Source: Apricaphanius iberus | Taxonomy: Eukaryota; Chordata; Actinopteri; Cyprinodontiformes; Aphaniidae | Direction: 5' to 3' | Assembly (NCBI GenBank): GCA_028564705.1 | Contig: JAPXFQ010000344.1 | Coordinates: 1,493,001 to 1,557,000 of the forward strand | DNA length: 64,000 nt | Shown: positions 1 through 12,689 of the stretch, in pieces | Position numbering within the stretch: the stretch's first letter is position 1 | Layout of the letters: every line of letters starts with the position of its first letter | Program-made: the position numbers and the translations under genes | The notes under the pieces: generated by a model | Told to the model about the DNA's origin: nothing | Seen by the model: only the letters and a program-made list of their open reading frames with translations | The model's database searches: none

Positions 1-260
1 GAATATATCAGAGTAGCTCCAAAGAGACCCATGGTAACATCGGGAGGCGCTGCAAAGATGCACAGCTCAGGTGGGAGAACATCTGGATACAACTGCTATT
101 CATGTACTGCACACATATGGCTTCTAAAAAAATAGTAAGAGCAAGAAAGCCATAATAGGCCCTGTTTAATGTTTGCCACAAGCCATGTCAGGAACTAAGC
201 AAACATTTAAAAAACTACTTTACATTATCTCCTACATACAAAGACTGTTCTACGGCTGTG

Positions 261-261
<1 letters not shown>

Positions 262-300
<39 letters not shown>
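262..300. repeat. (AT)n microsatellite
   Basis: An uninterrupted AT dinucleotide run of about 39 bases inside the presumed last intron of the necab3 gene. Confidence 0.95.
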
Positions 301-304
<4 letters not shown>

Positions 305-1854
305 TTTTACTAGGTTATTTAGTAAAAGATGATACTTTGGGTATAAACAGGCTATGTTCAGCTATATTCTTTCATATGACGTTACATAACTGCAAGCAGA
401 ATAAAAGAAATGCCCAGGTGGAATACTAGCGATATATTAAGATAAAGTAATAAAATAACCTGGAAAATCTGTGATATTAACATGCCAGATAGCCACGTAG
501 ATATTTATAAAATATGAATAAAATAATTTTTTTTAGTTTTGTTTTACTAATTCAAAGAACAACCAGAGAGATATTTTTAAAAACGCATATTTTTTTTATC
601 TATTTTTTTTACAAAACTCTTCCTGCTGTGCCAAGTGCTGAAAGCTCCCTCTTGACTTGGTACAATGAGATTGTAGCATTAACAAGGCCATTCATTTTTA
701 AATGGTGGGACGTTTTCATTTTGTTTTGTTTTTGCTGTAAATGTTTAATTTTAAGGTTTCAGGATTCAAATTTATTAATAATTTATGTTGAAAAAAACCC
801 TTCTTTCCGAACAGATGTTACAATTTAACACAACCAAAGAAAAAAAACTCAAACCTCTATGCACATTCCTACATACTGAATTGAAATTGGGATTTTGTAT
901 TTTGCCAACTGACTTCTACATGACGCACACACATTCTGCCCTCTGCTCATTGTCACATCATTGACTTCACAGTAGCCATCAGAGTAGCATGATTCACAGA
1001 GAGCCCAAGCCTCTACCGTGACTCTCCCATCTTGACATTTGATTAACTTGTTGTTGGGGAAACTGAACTACAAGTACCTATACCAAGAAACTGTCTTGGT
1101 TAACTTGTCTCCAATATTCATTGGGGGATGATGAAATGGCTGTGTGGGCTGCGTAACTTCTGCTAGTTGCCAGGTTACTTTACGTGGTTGTTTACTTCCA
1201 CAGCTGTGATTTCCCTATGTATGGATGCTGATTGCTTAAGACATTAACTCAACAGTCTTGTCTCTTCCAGGGTTCCAATGTATTGTTGAAACAACATAAA
1301 GCTAATTTTAGAGAAGACCATGGCTGATATTGCAAACAAAATGCAAAACACTTTTTTGCCTAAGCTGCTATTAAAAAAACATTAAGTCAATCAAATTGTG
1401 AGCTTATTTATTCCCCTGCATGCTGTGCTTTGTTAGGTTCTGAGAAATAGTCCCTCCTGCATTCTTTTGACGACTCTGTCGTTAAGCTATATCAGAGAAG
1501 TATTTGGTTGCCAAGGATTCTTGTCCTCATTGTGAGGAAGAGGGTTTATGAGATCCACGTCAGAGAAGCAGGAAAAGATCAACTCTGGAGTCACTAATAG
1601 AAAAATAAACAAAACACAACCTATGCGATGCTCTTGGGATATGCTGCAAGATATTTTTGTTGAAATGAAAGTTCTGCAGACTCTGCCTTTGGTTTTTGTT
1701 TTCTAGAGCCGAGCTGTTTTTTTTCCAAGCCAGCCTTTGTAAATTTGTTATGTTTTATGTTGTTCTTGATGATTACCAATTATTTTAAATCATCAATTAT
1801 ATATTATTAATCAAAAAGTTTTTCCCACTTAAAAGGGGACATATCTTGTACATG

Positions 1855-1876
1855 TAATAATAATAATAATAATAAT
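1855..1876. repeat. (TAA)n microsatellite
   Basis: About seven TAA units in tandem, directly visible. Confidence 0.9.
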
Positions 1877-2798
1877 TTATGTAGTTTAAACTTGCCTTCA
1901 ATCACAGTGAATCTATATAAAGTGTAACTTTGTTTAGGAATATCTTGCAGTATACCCATTTGCATCCTTTAGCTAATTGTTTAATGTTAAAAATGATTAA
2001 TTTTTTTTATCAGTGTGCTGGTGATGTTCTAAATGTGAAAACCTTCACCTGAATTCTGAATGCATCAGGAGTAAGGAGGACAGTTGCTAGGAAGAATTAT
2101 TTTCTGCTACAAAAAGAAACAAAAAACGGCTAGTTATGCCTAAAATTTTCTAAACTTTTGTTGGACAACACGTTATGGTCTGTTGAAACAAAACTTGAAC
2201 TTGTGCGCCAGAGCCTCTTGACGTATTTTTTAATTATTTTTTTTTGGGGTGGGGGACAACTCTGCACATCACCAGAAAGGTGATGTGCATGGTGTACATG
2301 GTCCATGGTGTACATGGTGGCGGCAGGATCATGGGGTTATTTTCTTCAAGATCATTACATCTGGTGGTAAGGAGGGGATAGCTAGCATTATATGCATTAC
2401 AATTAGTATAGTTAAGGGAAACTCCTAGGAACTAACAAGTAAAAGATCATTCTTAGGCTGTGCATTGGAAATGTGAACTTTTTACATATTATGGCAAAAT
2501 GTAAGTTTACTTCAAAGTAGTATCTGTAAACCATAAAGTTATCTAAACAGATTTCTTTTGTCTTCCTTGTAAATTACTTAATAGCTTGCCCCTTTAATGT
2601 GAAAATCATGTGTCACTCCTATTATGTAACTGCTTAAGATACAAATTAGAGCCTAAGCTCAAAACGTTTTGCTTAATGAAATTAAAACTAGCTGATTGAT
2701 TAACCAGTTAGCTTAATGGCTTGTACCAAATGATGTAATCACAAACTATACAATATATTGTATGGATCTAACTTCCTGTTTTCTATGTGTTTCCTCAG

Positions 2799-2827
2799 CT
2801 TCCTGGTGGATTATGACTAACAACTGA
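2799..2827 (+). CDS. necab3: terminal coding exon of a NECAB-family gene, probably necab3 (partial)
   Basis: NECAB proteins are neuronal EF-hand calcium-binding proteins with a C-terminal antibiotic-biosynthesis-monooxygenase-like (ABM) domain; NECAB3 also binds amyloid-precursor adaptors of the APBA (X11/Mint) family. What is visible is a pyrimidine-rich acceptor ending TTTCCTCAG, then CT plus eight codons and TGA. With a G supplied by the preceding exon (phase 1) this reads ASWWIMTNN-stop. The NECAB1, 2 and 3 proteins all end in nearly this string (SWWIMNNN type), so the match is specific although short. The choice of necab3 rests on context: in human, NECAB3 sits next to CBFA2T2 in convergent orientation, as here. 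The upstream exons are outside the window. A chance match of nine residues together with a good acceptor is possible but unlikely. Confidence 0.72.
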
Positions 2828-4200
2828 ATCTGGAATGTCACATTGACTGCCTACATGGTCACACTGAGAAAGGCACACTGGCACATCAATCCCACCTACA
2901 CACATGCACTTTAACACACACAAGCACACAAAGCAAAATCATTTTTATGTTTTAAAGCAAAAGGGGAAAAAAAAGCCTTATCCACCCATTTTCGTCTGCT
3001 TTCTCTAATGTTCCAGTCTTCAGCTGTTCATTATTTTTCCACTTATCTCTTAAGGCATGTCTGCATTCTATAGCCTGTAAACTCAAAAGTAACTGTTTCT
3101 CTGCAATGGAAAAGCTATTTAATGATTTCATAACCCTTTCTCGTTTGCAATATGGTCACCCCTCTTCTGCAGTGTTTGCTTGATATATTACTCCAATCAA
3201 GAACAACCAATACAACACAAGAAGGGATGAAACAACCCTGTTAAGAATGAAAACAACAGTTATTGCAATGTTTAGTGCTAATGTAGATCTTTTTAACCAC
3301 TGAACATGGATTTACTGAAAAATCAGAGAATATGTGAAGATAAAGGACAGTTGCATCTTAAAAATGCATGCTGTTGTTGCTTTATCCATCTGTACATGAT
3401 GTAAGATAATGTTGTTCTGTCTGCTGCTTTCATTTATCTAACCTGCTGTTATGTGCACTGAATGCCAAACAAGCTGTTAATATAACTGCAACTCTAGCTC
3501 TCTGTCTACTCCTAAATATACTAGTGTTCAGGTGATAAATTAGTTAACCTTTAACTGTCCATATGAGTCATATTCTATAACTTAAAGTGTAAAAAAATGT
3601 ATTTATGCATATAAATACTTTTAAAAAAGATGAAATGCTGAGATTCTATTGTAATGTTGAGTTAAATGAAGAGAAATATATGTATTTAATTTGGTCATGA
3701 TGGACCATACTGTATTTGTATATAAAGACTTCTTCAAATGTACTGTATGTTTCTCTTTTTATTTGGTTTAGAAATCTATACAGTGGAAGGACTGAAATGC
3801 AACTTTATTAAAGTATTAAAGTTTAAAATGTTTTGAGAAAGAAAAAAAGTTTTGACCCATTTTTTTTATTTGGCTAATATACACTTTTAGCTTGTATTTT
3901 CTATTAGTGGAGAATTATATACATTTTTTTTTCAATTTCTTGTAATTTTACTTCAGATCACAATAATTATAATCTCAGAAGACTTCAAATCAGTTCCACA
4001 ATATTCTAACCATATAAATAATGTACATTTTAAAATGCAATTGACTGACCAAAGACGATGAGCGTTATCTGAGAACAGTCCACGGATTCAGCAACAATCT
4101 CCTCTACAAAGCTTTACATCGTGTTCCATCTCCGACTTTGCAGCCACAGCAGAAAGGTATTGTGATGAAAAATAAAGCTCTGATCTACCAATCCACCAAT
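2828..4200 (+). other. necab3: necab3 3' UTR and candidate polyadenylation signals
   Basis: Sequence after the NECAB stop is AT-rich and non-coding. Two ATTAAA signals lie at 3807-3812 and 3815-3820, and a canonical AATAAA at 4171-4176. Any of these could end the transcript, giving a 3' UTR of roughly 1.0 or 1.35 kb. Which one is used cannot be told from sequence. Confidence 0.45.
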
Positions 4201-4702
4201 TTTGCTTTCCTCTAACACAAAACACAAGACACAAACAAAAGAACTGTGAAAGCAATTAAACACCTAGAGGTAAACAATATGAGAAGAAAGAATAAGACTT
4301 CTGAACAAAAGGAAACCAAATGTCTTCTGCCAATGTTCCCTCACTTTTCTAAAGGGGAAACTGAAAATGACATCTTAACCAATTTCTTAAAAACTAATCT
4401 ACAAAACTTCTCTGGCCACTTGGGAATTACTTATAGACAAGTTAAAATATAAATTCCAGAGTATCTGCTAATTCTTAAATCGGTAAAATAAAGATATGAG
4501 ACGGTGACATCAATGTAAAGGTAAGTGAAGCAGTTGAATACAGAATTCCACACTCTTAGTCCCAATGCACATGCACTGTTCCTACTGGGACTGAATCAAA
4601 ATGTGTTTGTGTACATCACAAAACAGGAAACAGTGTGAAAGCACATTCTAAGAGTAAATTTCCCCAGTGTAATCAAACAATTTTTAAAGGTCTCATTCAT
4701 TT

Positions 4703-4750
<48 letters not shown>

Positions 4751-6380
4751 TTGTCGTGGTCTCTAGTTTGAATGAAGCCTTGTGAGTCAATTTTCTGTGG
4801 AAACAATTTTATCACGCTCTTGTTTCAGGAGCTTGAAGTTAGTTGGGGAATCATGGTGGGGGGTAGGTCAAGGTGGGGCGGGTTTGCATTTATGTAATTT
4901 ATTTATTATGTACGCGTCATATGTTCCGTGAATGCTTTAAGCTGCTTTTACTTTATCACCGAATCATGAAAACACCTTGAATTATTCTGTTGTTGAAAGT
5001 GTGCTATACAAAGAAAACTGCCTTGCTCAAAGAGTATGAGTAATAGTACAATTAAGGCAATGTTATTATGAAAGGGAAAGAAACCTGTTTTTTCTTTGAA
5101 TTGCTCATGTTTTAAGTTTTCATTATACTTAAGGACAGACTCAGCATCCAGCAAGACAAAAAAAATAATTGTGGTCAATTATAATGCTAGAGTCCACCAG
5201 AAACTTTGCTGTAAATTTCCAGTTTTGCAAGTTAAAAAAATAAATAAAAAAATCTAACTAACCCTTCATACAGTGAAATGTCTTGCTTTCATCGCTGTCG
5301 ATGTTTGCTGACTACAAAGCTGCCTTTGGCACAAGCGCCATGATCTAGAGAATTGCACTGGAAACGTAAAACTAAAAAGGAAAAACAACCCACAAAACAG
5401 ATGTAATGTCATAGAAAAGTATAAACCACGCCCCCCAACAAGGATGGCTCACACAACCTTCGCACCTATAAGAGCTTTGAAAATTTTTTTTTGGCTTCTT
5501 ATAAACAGTTATTTGGTTTCACTTTTTGTCTTGTTTCAGATAATCAAACACATTTTAATTATCAAAGATAGCCTGCAAAGGTTATACAAAAAGCTGTTTG
5601 CAGGTAATTATTTAATCCAAATGAACAATAAATATTTGCAATACTTATGGAGCTGGGTAAGAATCCCATATTGCTCATGTTAAAAAACCGCCACCAGCAA
5701 TGAAAATTTAAATAAATTTTAGACTGAAATGTTAAAGAAATCCCACTACTTTATCATGTTTATGATTATTTGGCTCCAACCATCCATCTTGGTTTTTTTG
5801 AAAAACACTTTACCTGCATGCCTATTGCTGGTGGACGAAGGGCCCGAGGGTGCCTGTGTGTACTGCAGATCTACTGAAGAAGCAAAGTTGAAGAATAACA
5901 CTTGAGCGTGGATAAAAATAGGGATGTCGCATCCATTACAGGGATAAACTTGTGAAGGAGGCTAGGGAAAGACCTTTTCAGAAATTATTTACGATCAACA
6001 ATGCAGATCCATACAACCTCAAAAGAAACAAATGGAGATCAGACGTTTCGTTACTATCTCCAACTACCACACTGGACATAACAAACTAGCTTGTGTTTGG
6101 GATCAGCACATACACATGTCAACAGTTTAAAAAATTACAAATCACTAGAGGCAGACAGACATTTCATACATGGCTTAATACAACATCTGCTCATATTTCG
6201 GCTGCAGGACTGCAACAACACAGTCGTCTCTGCCAAGGTAATTTAAGCTTGGTTCAAGTTGTTGTTTTGTAGTTGGAGTTGGCCACAGCTTACTTTTTTT
6301 ATGATTTGCTTCACATGTTTAACCATGGGCATGAACAAGCTATATGCATCAAATTATTGGGTTAAAATGGCCTATTTTCA
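4201..6380. other. intergenic DNA, no gene seen
   Basis: AT-rich sequence containing one long (TA)n microsatellite. The open frames here are short, lack splice-consistent neighbours and match no protein I recognise. Confidence 0.5.
4705..4747. repeat. (TA)n microsatellite
   Basis: About 21 TA units. It accounts for a run of alternating Tyr and Ile in a spurious minus-strand frame. Confidence 0.95.
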
Positions 6381-6521
6381 TAAGCAGTGCAGGTTTATTT
6401 TTAAATGATTGAAACTTTGCCCTTTCTGAGTTTACATGTGCAAAATATCTTTAATCCAAACATAGTTCGGATTACAATTTGACTGTGTACATGGGCCCTG
6501 AACAAATCAATCCGATTATGA

Positions 6522-8046
6522 ATGGAGCTAGAATTGGGACTTAAGTTTTGTACCTGTAACTTTCATTTTTGTACTTGTAACTTATATTTTGTACTTATAA
6601 CTTATGTTTTGTACTTGTAATTTATGTTTTGTAACTTGCACACATTTTAAAAATACAAGTTTCAGATTTCAAGTTACAAGTTTCCAGTCTCAGGTTTGAA
6701 GTTTCAGGTTTGAAGTTACAAGTTTCAGGTTACAGACATTTTTTTACCATATTTGGCTTGCCTAGAAGAACCAATGAGTGGCTTGCTGATTTTGACCAAC
6801 AAATCATGTTTTGCGAATTTCTATCCAATCATGGCAGAAGGAAGGTAGGGCTCTGCACAGCTCACAACCAAACTTGATTACTTTCACATTATTTACCAGT
6901 AGGTGGTTGTAATAAAATTTGATTGAGTAGTAGAGATAAAAAAATAATACAATGTTTGAGAAAAGGTCATATAGGATTAAATACTACACTATATTTAATA
7001 GGAAAACATCTCTCAAGTATATCTAGTGAAGATAAAGAAACAGAACTTGTGTTGCTGTGTTAAATAATTAGAGAATAGAAGGAAATTAAGAGAAAAAAAA
7101 TAGTGAAACATGGAGATTTAAATAAAAAAAATGTAATAAGTGGAGAGAGACATGTAAATTAGTAATAGAATGTATAAATGCAGGTGAGATAATTTTGTAA
7201 AAGCTCTTTAGCCCGAGCCGCACTCCAGCATAGTAGGCGGCGGAAGTTCACCAAAGTTGTTAGCCACTTGCTAAGAAGAAGAAGAAGAAGGTAATTTGCC
7301 TCACTAGTTTTCAACTGTGTGCACACGAACGCACGCACACACATACACACACACACTTGAGTGTCAACAATCGTCAGAATTGGTTAATATAAACGTAGGT
7401 TTTTGTCTTTCAGATGTTATTACTCCTTAATTTTTTTAGCAGTGTATATAATTATTATATAAGCAACTTACCTGTCAATGTTGGGTTAGTGTTCAAGTTG
7501 AAAACTACTGAGGTGGATCATGGCCACCTACTGGTAAATAATGTGAATGTAATCAAGTTTGGTTGTGAGCTGTGCATAGCCCTGCCTTCCTTCTGCCATG
7601 ATTGGATAGAAATTCGCGAAAGATGATTTGTTGGTCAAAATCAGCAAGCCACTCATCGTCTCTTCTAGGTAAGCCAAATATGGTAAAAAATGATCTGTAA
7701 CTTGTAACTTGAAATCTTAAACTTGAAACCTGAAACTTGAAACCTGTAACTTGAAAACTGAAACTGGAAATTTGAAATTGAAACCTGTAACTTAAAATTT
7801 GAAACTAGAAACCTGTAACTTGAAACCTGGGACCGGAAACTTGTAACGTGAAATCTGAAACTTGAAATTTGTAACTTGTTGTTTTTAAATGTGTGCAAGT
7901 TACAAAACATAAATTACAAGTACAAAACATAAGTTATAAGTACAAAATACAAGTTACAAGTACAAAACATATGTTACAGGTACAAATATTAAGTTACAAA
8001 AATGAAAGTTACAGGTACAAAACTTAAGTCCCAATTCTAGCTCCAT
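6522..8046. mobile_element. foldback-type element with long inverted-repeat arms
   Basis: The left arm starts ATGGAGCTAGAATTGGGAC and the right arm ends with its exact inverse, GTCCCAATTCTAGCTCCAT. The left arm runs to about 6907 and the right arm from about 7530, enclosing about 620 bases of spacer. Each arm has an outer part of about 20-bp tandem units (for example TACAAAACATAAGTTACAAG), a middle part of degenerate AAACTTGTAACTTG-like units, and an inner unique part (CAACCAAACTTGATTAC and its inverse). The right arm is longer because it carries more tandem units. The spacer has GAA and AC runs and no recognisable transposase, so the element would be non-autonomous. The superfamily is unknown to me. 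Confidence 0.8.
7900..7990. repeat. 20-bp tandem repeat in the right foldback arm
   Basis: About five tandem units of a 20-base motif like TACAAAACATAAGTTACAAG with point differences. A diverged inverse set is present in the left arm at about 6545-6645. Confidence 0.8.
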
Positions 8047-8354
8047 AATTATGACAATCGTTTGCATCCACTACACGTTTAATCCACCTAAATGATTTTG
8101 ACATGCATTGAACCGCTCAGAACTATCTAAATAACTATCTAAATTCGAATTATAAACTGAATCCTTTTTTTTTAAGACATGCAGTAATGATCTACATTCG
8201 GAAAAAGGGTTTGAATGCACCACGATCAATTAACTATTGGTATACCCAACCCATCTCAGTCGGAATGAGATTTTGATCCGAATGAGTGTAATCGGGTCAG
8301 AGTAATCTGAATGGCTTGTTTACATGAAGCATTTTTATTCCAATCACGCTTGGA

Positions 8355-8711
8355 TAGGATGCACCAATACCGATATACCGTATATGGTATCGATTAAAGT
8401 GAACCGATACCATAAACCTTTATTTAAAATGTGGACGCTGCAATAATTTCACACAAAATGATTATTTTTTACTTGAAATTTTTGTTTTGTGGTCATTATT
8501 ATCAACATTTTATTTTTTTAAATATCATTCACTATAATTTGTTATAACAAATGGAAGAATAACAAAAGAAGAAAATAAAACCTGTCTTCCAATTCATTGT
8601 ATTTTTTTTCTGTGGTAGAAATATCGGAATTGGTACTCGGTTTCAGCAAGTACTCAGATCAGAGTATCGGTATCATATTGGTTAGAAAAAAGTGGTATAG
8701 TTGCATCCCTA
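8355..8711 (+). mobile_element. hAT-like MITE, copy 1
   Basis: The element begins TAGGATGCACCAATACCGA and ends with an inverted version, TTGCATCCCTA. The GGGATGCACCGATACC type of terminus is common in non-autonomous hAT-like elements of fish. The interior is AT-rich with the phrases CACTTGAAATTTTTG... type and CCTGTCTTCCAA shared with two other copies near 21.75-21.99 kb and 61.67-61.95 kb. There is no coding capacity. A clean 8-bp target-site duplication is not evident. Confidence 0.7.
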
Positions 8712-8859
8712 CTTGTGTCCATGTAAACGTAGCTCGAGACGGGTGCTAGCTTTGTCCTAGTTTATAAACTCCACACACAGCGATCGAAGCTTGATGTTTA
8801 TATACTCAACCATCTCATTGTCCAACACGCCTTCAGCACCCAATACGTCATCTGACAAA

Positions 8860-8950
8860 GAGCGATGAGTGTATGACTGAATGTAGTGTAAAGCTTCTTG
8901 TGGTCTTCTGATTAAAAAAGTGCTGTACAAATGCAGGCCAATTACCACAT
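8860..8950 (+). mobile_element. SINE 3'-tail fragment
   Basis: The phrase TGAATGTAGTGTAAAGC, followed by AAGTGCTGTACAAATGCAGG, matches the tail seen in the fuller SINE copies at 41256-41580 and 15872-16108. The tRNA-related head is missing. This tail produces the minus-strand frame starting near 8948. Confidence 0.5.
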
Positions 8951-11900
8951 TAGCAATATTCTTGTAAAAACATCAGCATTCATGCCCAGGTAAAAAAGTG
9001 GTTTTACAAATAGGGTGCTCTGAAACGTGTTGTTCTTTCTCTGTCCTTTATCTTAGTCATCAGTAAATTGATCACTATTTATTTTCTACTGTACTGTCTA
9101 TACTGTATAGTGATGGAAGTGCTTAGGTATCAAACTGAACAACTGTGCCACATCAAGATTATCCACCCATGTAGAGGTAACTTCTTTCTGTTTAACTAGT
9201 AACAAGCTAGTTTAGTCGTATTCGTAATGGTTAAGATGTGTGTATGAATTATTAACTTTAAACTGTGTTCTATTCAAACAAATATATTTGTTTAACGGTA
9301 TTTGGAAACAATTTAAACCACTGATGAACAGATTTAGGCATTTAAGAGAGGCAAAGCCAAACGAGTGACAGTGGTGCACTGATCTGTGTGCAGTAAAAAT
9401 TGGGATGCTGTGGGCGCACAATGTCTTGTTACCTGGACTATGGCGACACATTTTAGCTGTATGGTGTACACTCCTTCGTGCCTCTGCTTTGAGAATAGAA
9501 CAAGTTCTGAATTTAAATGAAGGTCCACATTCATCCACACAGTGAGCTGTTATGATGAAAAGGCACAAATACAAAAGCTACTGATTTTTTTGTGTATAAT
9601 TTGCAGTAACACAAACAGTTTGCAATAGAAGGGGACAGGCAATCATTGCACTCAGTGACATAGCAAGACTATTTCATGTCATAATTAATATGCGCTACTA
9701 AAACCTACTCAACTCTCTCAGGCTAGAATACAAACATTGGGAAAATTAGGCAAAGCTATTATGTGTCCATAGTTTTTAGAATGCAAAATCAATTCCAAAG
9801 AATATGGGATAGTCATGATGACAACATTTTGTATTGCCATTAAAAGAAGGCTTATGAGGAATGTGTTTTAGAAAAGTAAGAATATCAAAGGAAATATGTA
9901 ACACTTTTTTAGGATTTTTGACTAATGATGTACCGTCACTACTGTAAAAATTATTTTCCCCTTACATACTTTTGTGGTTTGCTTGAATGTTTTCAGATCA
10001 ACAAACAAATTTTATCTCATAAAGATTAACATAAATTATTTCATTTCTAAAGAAAAATAAAAGTTGACTTTATTTAAAAAGGAAACTGATCTATTAACTG
10101 GGATTAAGATATATTATTTTGGCTTCTCTTTCCACAGCTAGGTCTGATTACACCCTGACCTCTAGCCTAGAATAAAAAAAAACATTCAACTATAACCTGC
10201 CTAACAACTTTTAGTAGGCTAAAGATCTTAAAAAGCAAAACATCATGTCCTTAAAAGAATGAAAAACCAGGTGAGAAAAAAAAAGTCAATGACATTCATC
10301 AGGCCAGAAAGGGTTACAATACAATTCTTGAAGCTATAGCGGACCAAATGAAAACCATTAACTAAAAATAGAGAAAACATGGTTCAGTGGTGAACCCTTT
10401 AAGGAGTACCCTACCAAAAGTACTTTAAGTTTCCAATAACAACTCATTTAGGATGTCATAAAAGAACCAAGAATAACTTTTTAACCACCGCAGGCCCAAC
10501 TTACCACTAGTTCAGGCTGATTTTCCCAATTTAACGATAAGAAACCATCAAGGCAAAAATAGCATCCACTGCAGAGACTTTTGCAACAACACAGTGATTC
10601 GGACCACATGAGCAAATTCACTTTCAAATGACTTGCAAACAAAAAGTACAGGTTCTGAAGTGAGCTAATCAAAGTCTTAACTCAGATTATGACCTTAAGC
10701 AAACTATTCATCTTTGAAAACTCTCCCTTGTTGCTGAATAGTAATTGGTAATTAAAGAAAATCACAGTACTGCACTGCAGTCTAATCAACAATATAATTG
10801 TCATTTTATTTACTGGGATATTTAAAAACTTTCAAATCTTGTTTTTTGCTCATATTCTATGTTCTTATTATTGCAACACTTTCAGTAATAAAAATATGAT
10901 ATATAGGCAATTAAATTACTTGCTGAATATCCAAAGCCTGATTTAGTTCCATATTTAAAACTCTGTTTACAGAAAGACCTTTTTTGTATGTTTTATATGC
11001 TTGTAAAATGAAACCACAAACTGACAGCAAGTTCATGCAACTTCTCTTTGCTTCGTTTACCCCTTCGCTTCATACTTTTACCAAGCCCAGACTGTGTAGA
11101 TAAAGTGTTTCGCCTGATTTCTTCTGTGTGGTTCAGATAAAGCAAGGGTTGACTCAGTTTTTACTCATTTTTTATTGACAGAACAGGGCTTTGTGTGTTG
11201 TGCTAGGCGACAGAAGGGTAAAACTGCTGTGGAATGCATTTGTCTTTCAGGGTACATTTGAGATTTAAATTTTAAGTGAGATTACGTATTCTGAGACAAC
11301 ATACATCCCTTTCTCTCTGGTGTCACGACTCAATGGAGGGTCATCTGATGTTGAGCTTTAATAATCTTTTTTTTTATTGTGCTAAAATCTTCCATTTCTT
11401 GACTGTGAAACTTTTTTCTCTTTGAGTTAGAAAATAAATGAATGCGAATCGAAACAGCCAAGGTTACCCTTTCTGGCTTATATCTAATCAGAGTTTCAAA
11501 ACACCAACAATAGGGTTCTGTACCCCTCCCCTCTAGGCAACAGAGAGAGAGAGATAACCATAAGCACTTTTTTCTTCCACTTTCAGGCTGGTGTCCTTGG
11601 CTATGACACATGAAAACACAGGACGTCACTTCAGTAAGCCAAAATCCAGGGTGACCCAGCTGCATCTGGCGTTATTTTAAATTCTGAACAAGCTTCTTTT
11701 TCTCTAACCTCATCGTACTGCTAAGTGCTCGGATCCTGGATAAATAAGATACGTTTTAAAAATACAAAAAGGAGATTATTCATAAAAATTATATCTCATT
11801 GCCATTATGTAATAGATCAAAATAATACCAAACTTACAATATTTGTTTTCTCTTCCGAGATAATCCAGATCTGTTATTTTTCCTGAATATCTTCTCAGAA

Positions 11901-12689
11901 ACCCAAAGGCTGAGGCCAAAGGTGAGAAAAGCAATAGCTGTCGTCTTGTTCTATTCCTCAGTATCTGCATGTCTTTCAAGTTGGAGCCTCGATTGTGTGG
12001 GAGGTGACACGTTTAGAGGGCATCTTGTTTCTGAACTACTGAGTCACTTGTCCTTGCTGGCTTACAGACTCATACAGACTGAGGCATGGCTGTATTTATA
12101 TTAGAATATCTACAACTATTACTTTTGAAATCTTAGAGTTTATGAATGCATGAGGTTCTGGCGTCATTGTTGATTCTTTCTTAAAAATAAAGGTTATACA
12201 TTTTTTATGTAGTGACTACTTTAAATTATAAAAGGCCCCTGTCAGATAAAATTTCTTAATTTAATCCTGGGTGAAGCAGACTTTCATTATCTCAAGAGAA
12301 TTTAATGTCATATGAGGTCTTACCAGGAGAATCTCTTTCATCCCTCTCTCTGGCAGATCATCAGAAAGCAAGTGCTGACAGTGATAGTGATAATGCCAAA
12401 AGAAAAGCCCAGTGGCTCTTCTCTGATGGGAGATTATGACATTAGTGTGGCATATGGACTACTTATGACTATCGTGATGGCCAACGAAAAAAAAAAACAT
12501 TCTGCTTTGGAGAGTAATAAAATAAATCCATAGATTTTATTCAGAGCCATACATTTTTAATTAGGTGTCTGATCTTTCTAATAATATTAATAATGGCGAC
12601 ATAAAACTATAGCAAAAGAAATCAGAGAGTGCTGACCTCAACCATGGCCACTCATTCCCCATGTTTTTATCTCAGCTCTTACTTTTCCG
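8951..12689. other. intergenic DNA, no gene seen
   Basis: AT-rich sequence without convincing exons. Two overlapping minus-strand frames at 9212-9574 are the only longer open stretch; I do not recognise either protein and codon use does not stand out. No clear repeat ends were found. Confidence 0.45.

Larger units (their letters stand above)
1..2798 (+). other. presumed last intron of necab3 (left end outside window)
   Basis: This AT-rich stretch lies upstream of the terminal NECAB exon and ends in an acceptor (TTTCCTCAG) at 2790-2798. I looked for the preceding NECAB exon, which should carry the conserved YEFW segment, on the plus strand and did not find it. It is therefore probably left of the window. 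Apart from AT and TAA microsatellites I see no other structure. Confidence 0.5.
6385..8340. mobile_element. possible outer MITE split by the foldback element
   Basis: Sequence around 6430-6520 (GTTTACATG, then TTCGGATTACAATTTGACTGTG) and around 8050-8335 (AGTAATCTGAATGGCTTGTTTACATG) contains motifs in inverted orientation. The bases just outside the foldback arms (CGATTATGAATGG and CCATAATTATGACAATCG) are also near-inverse. This fits a GTTTACATG-ended MITE into which the foldback element inserted, but the ends are not exact. Confidence 0.3.

Noticed and set aside
1..78. Open frame at the left edge ending at a CAG|GTGGGA donor-like site, as a possible NECAB exon
   Set aside because: None of its frames resembles the NECAB region expected before the last exon.
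7665..7910. Minus-strand frame with repeated Ser-Phe-Arg-Phe and Gln-Val-Ser motifs
   Set aside because: It is a translation of the tandem repeats in the right arm of the foldback element, not a repeat protein.
9212..9574. 120-codon Cys/His-rich minus-strand frame
   Set aside because: Cys and His spacing fits no zinc-finger pattern, another frame over the same DNA is equally open, and there is no supporting gene context.
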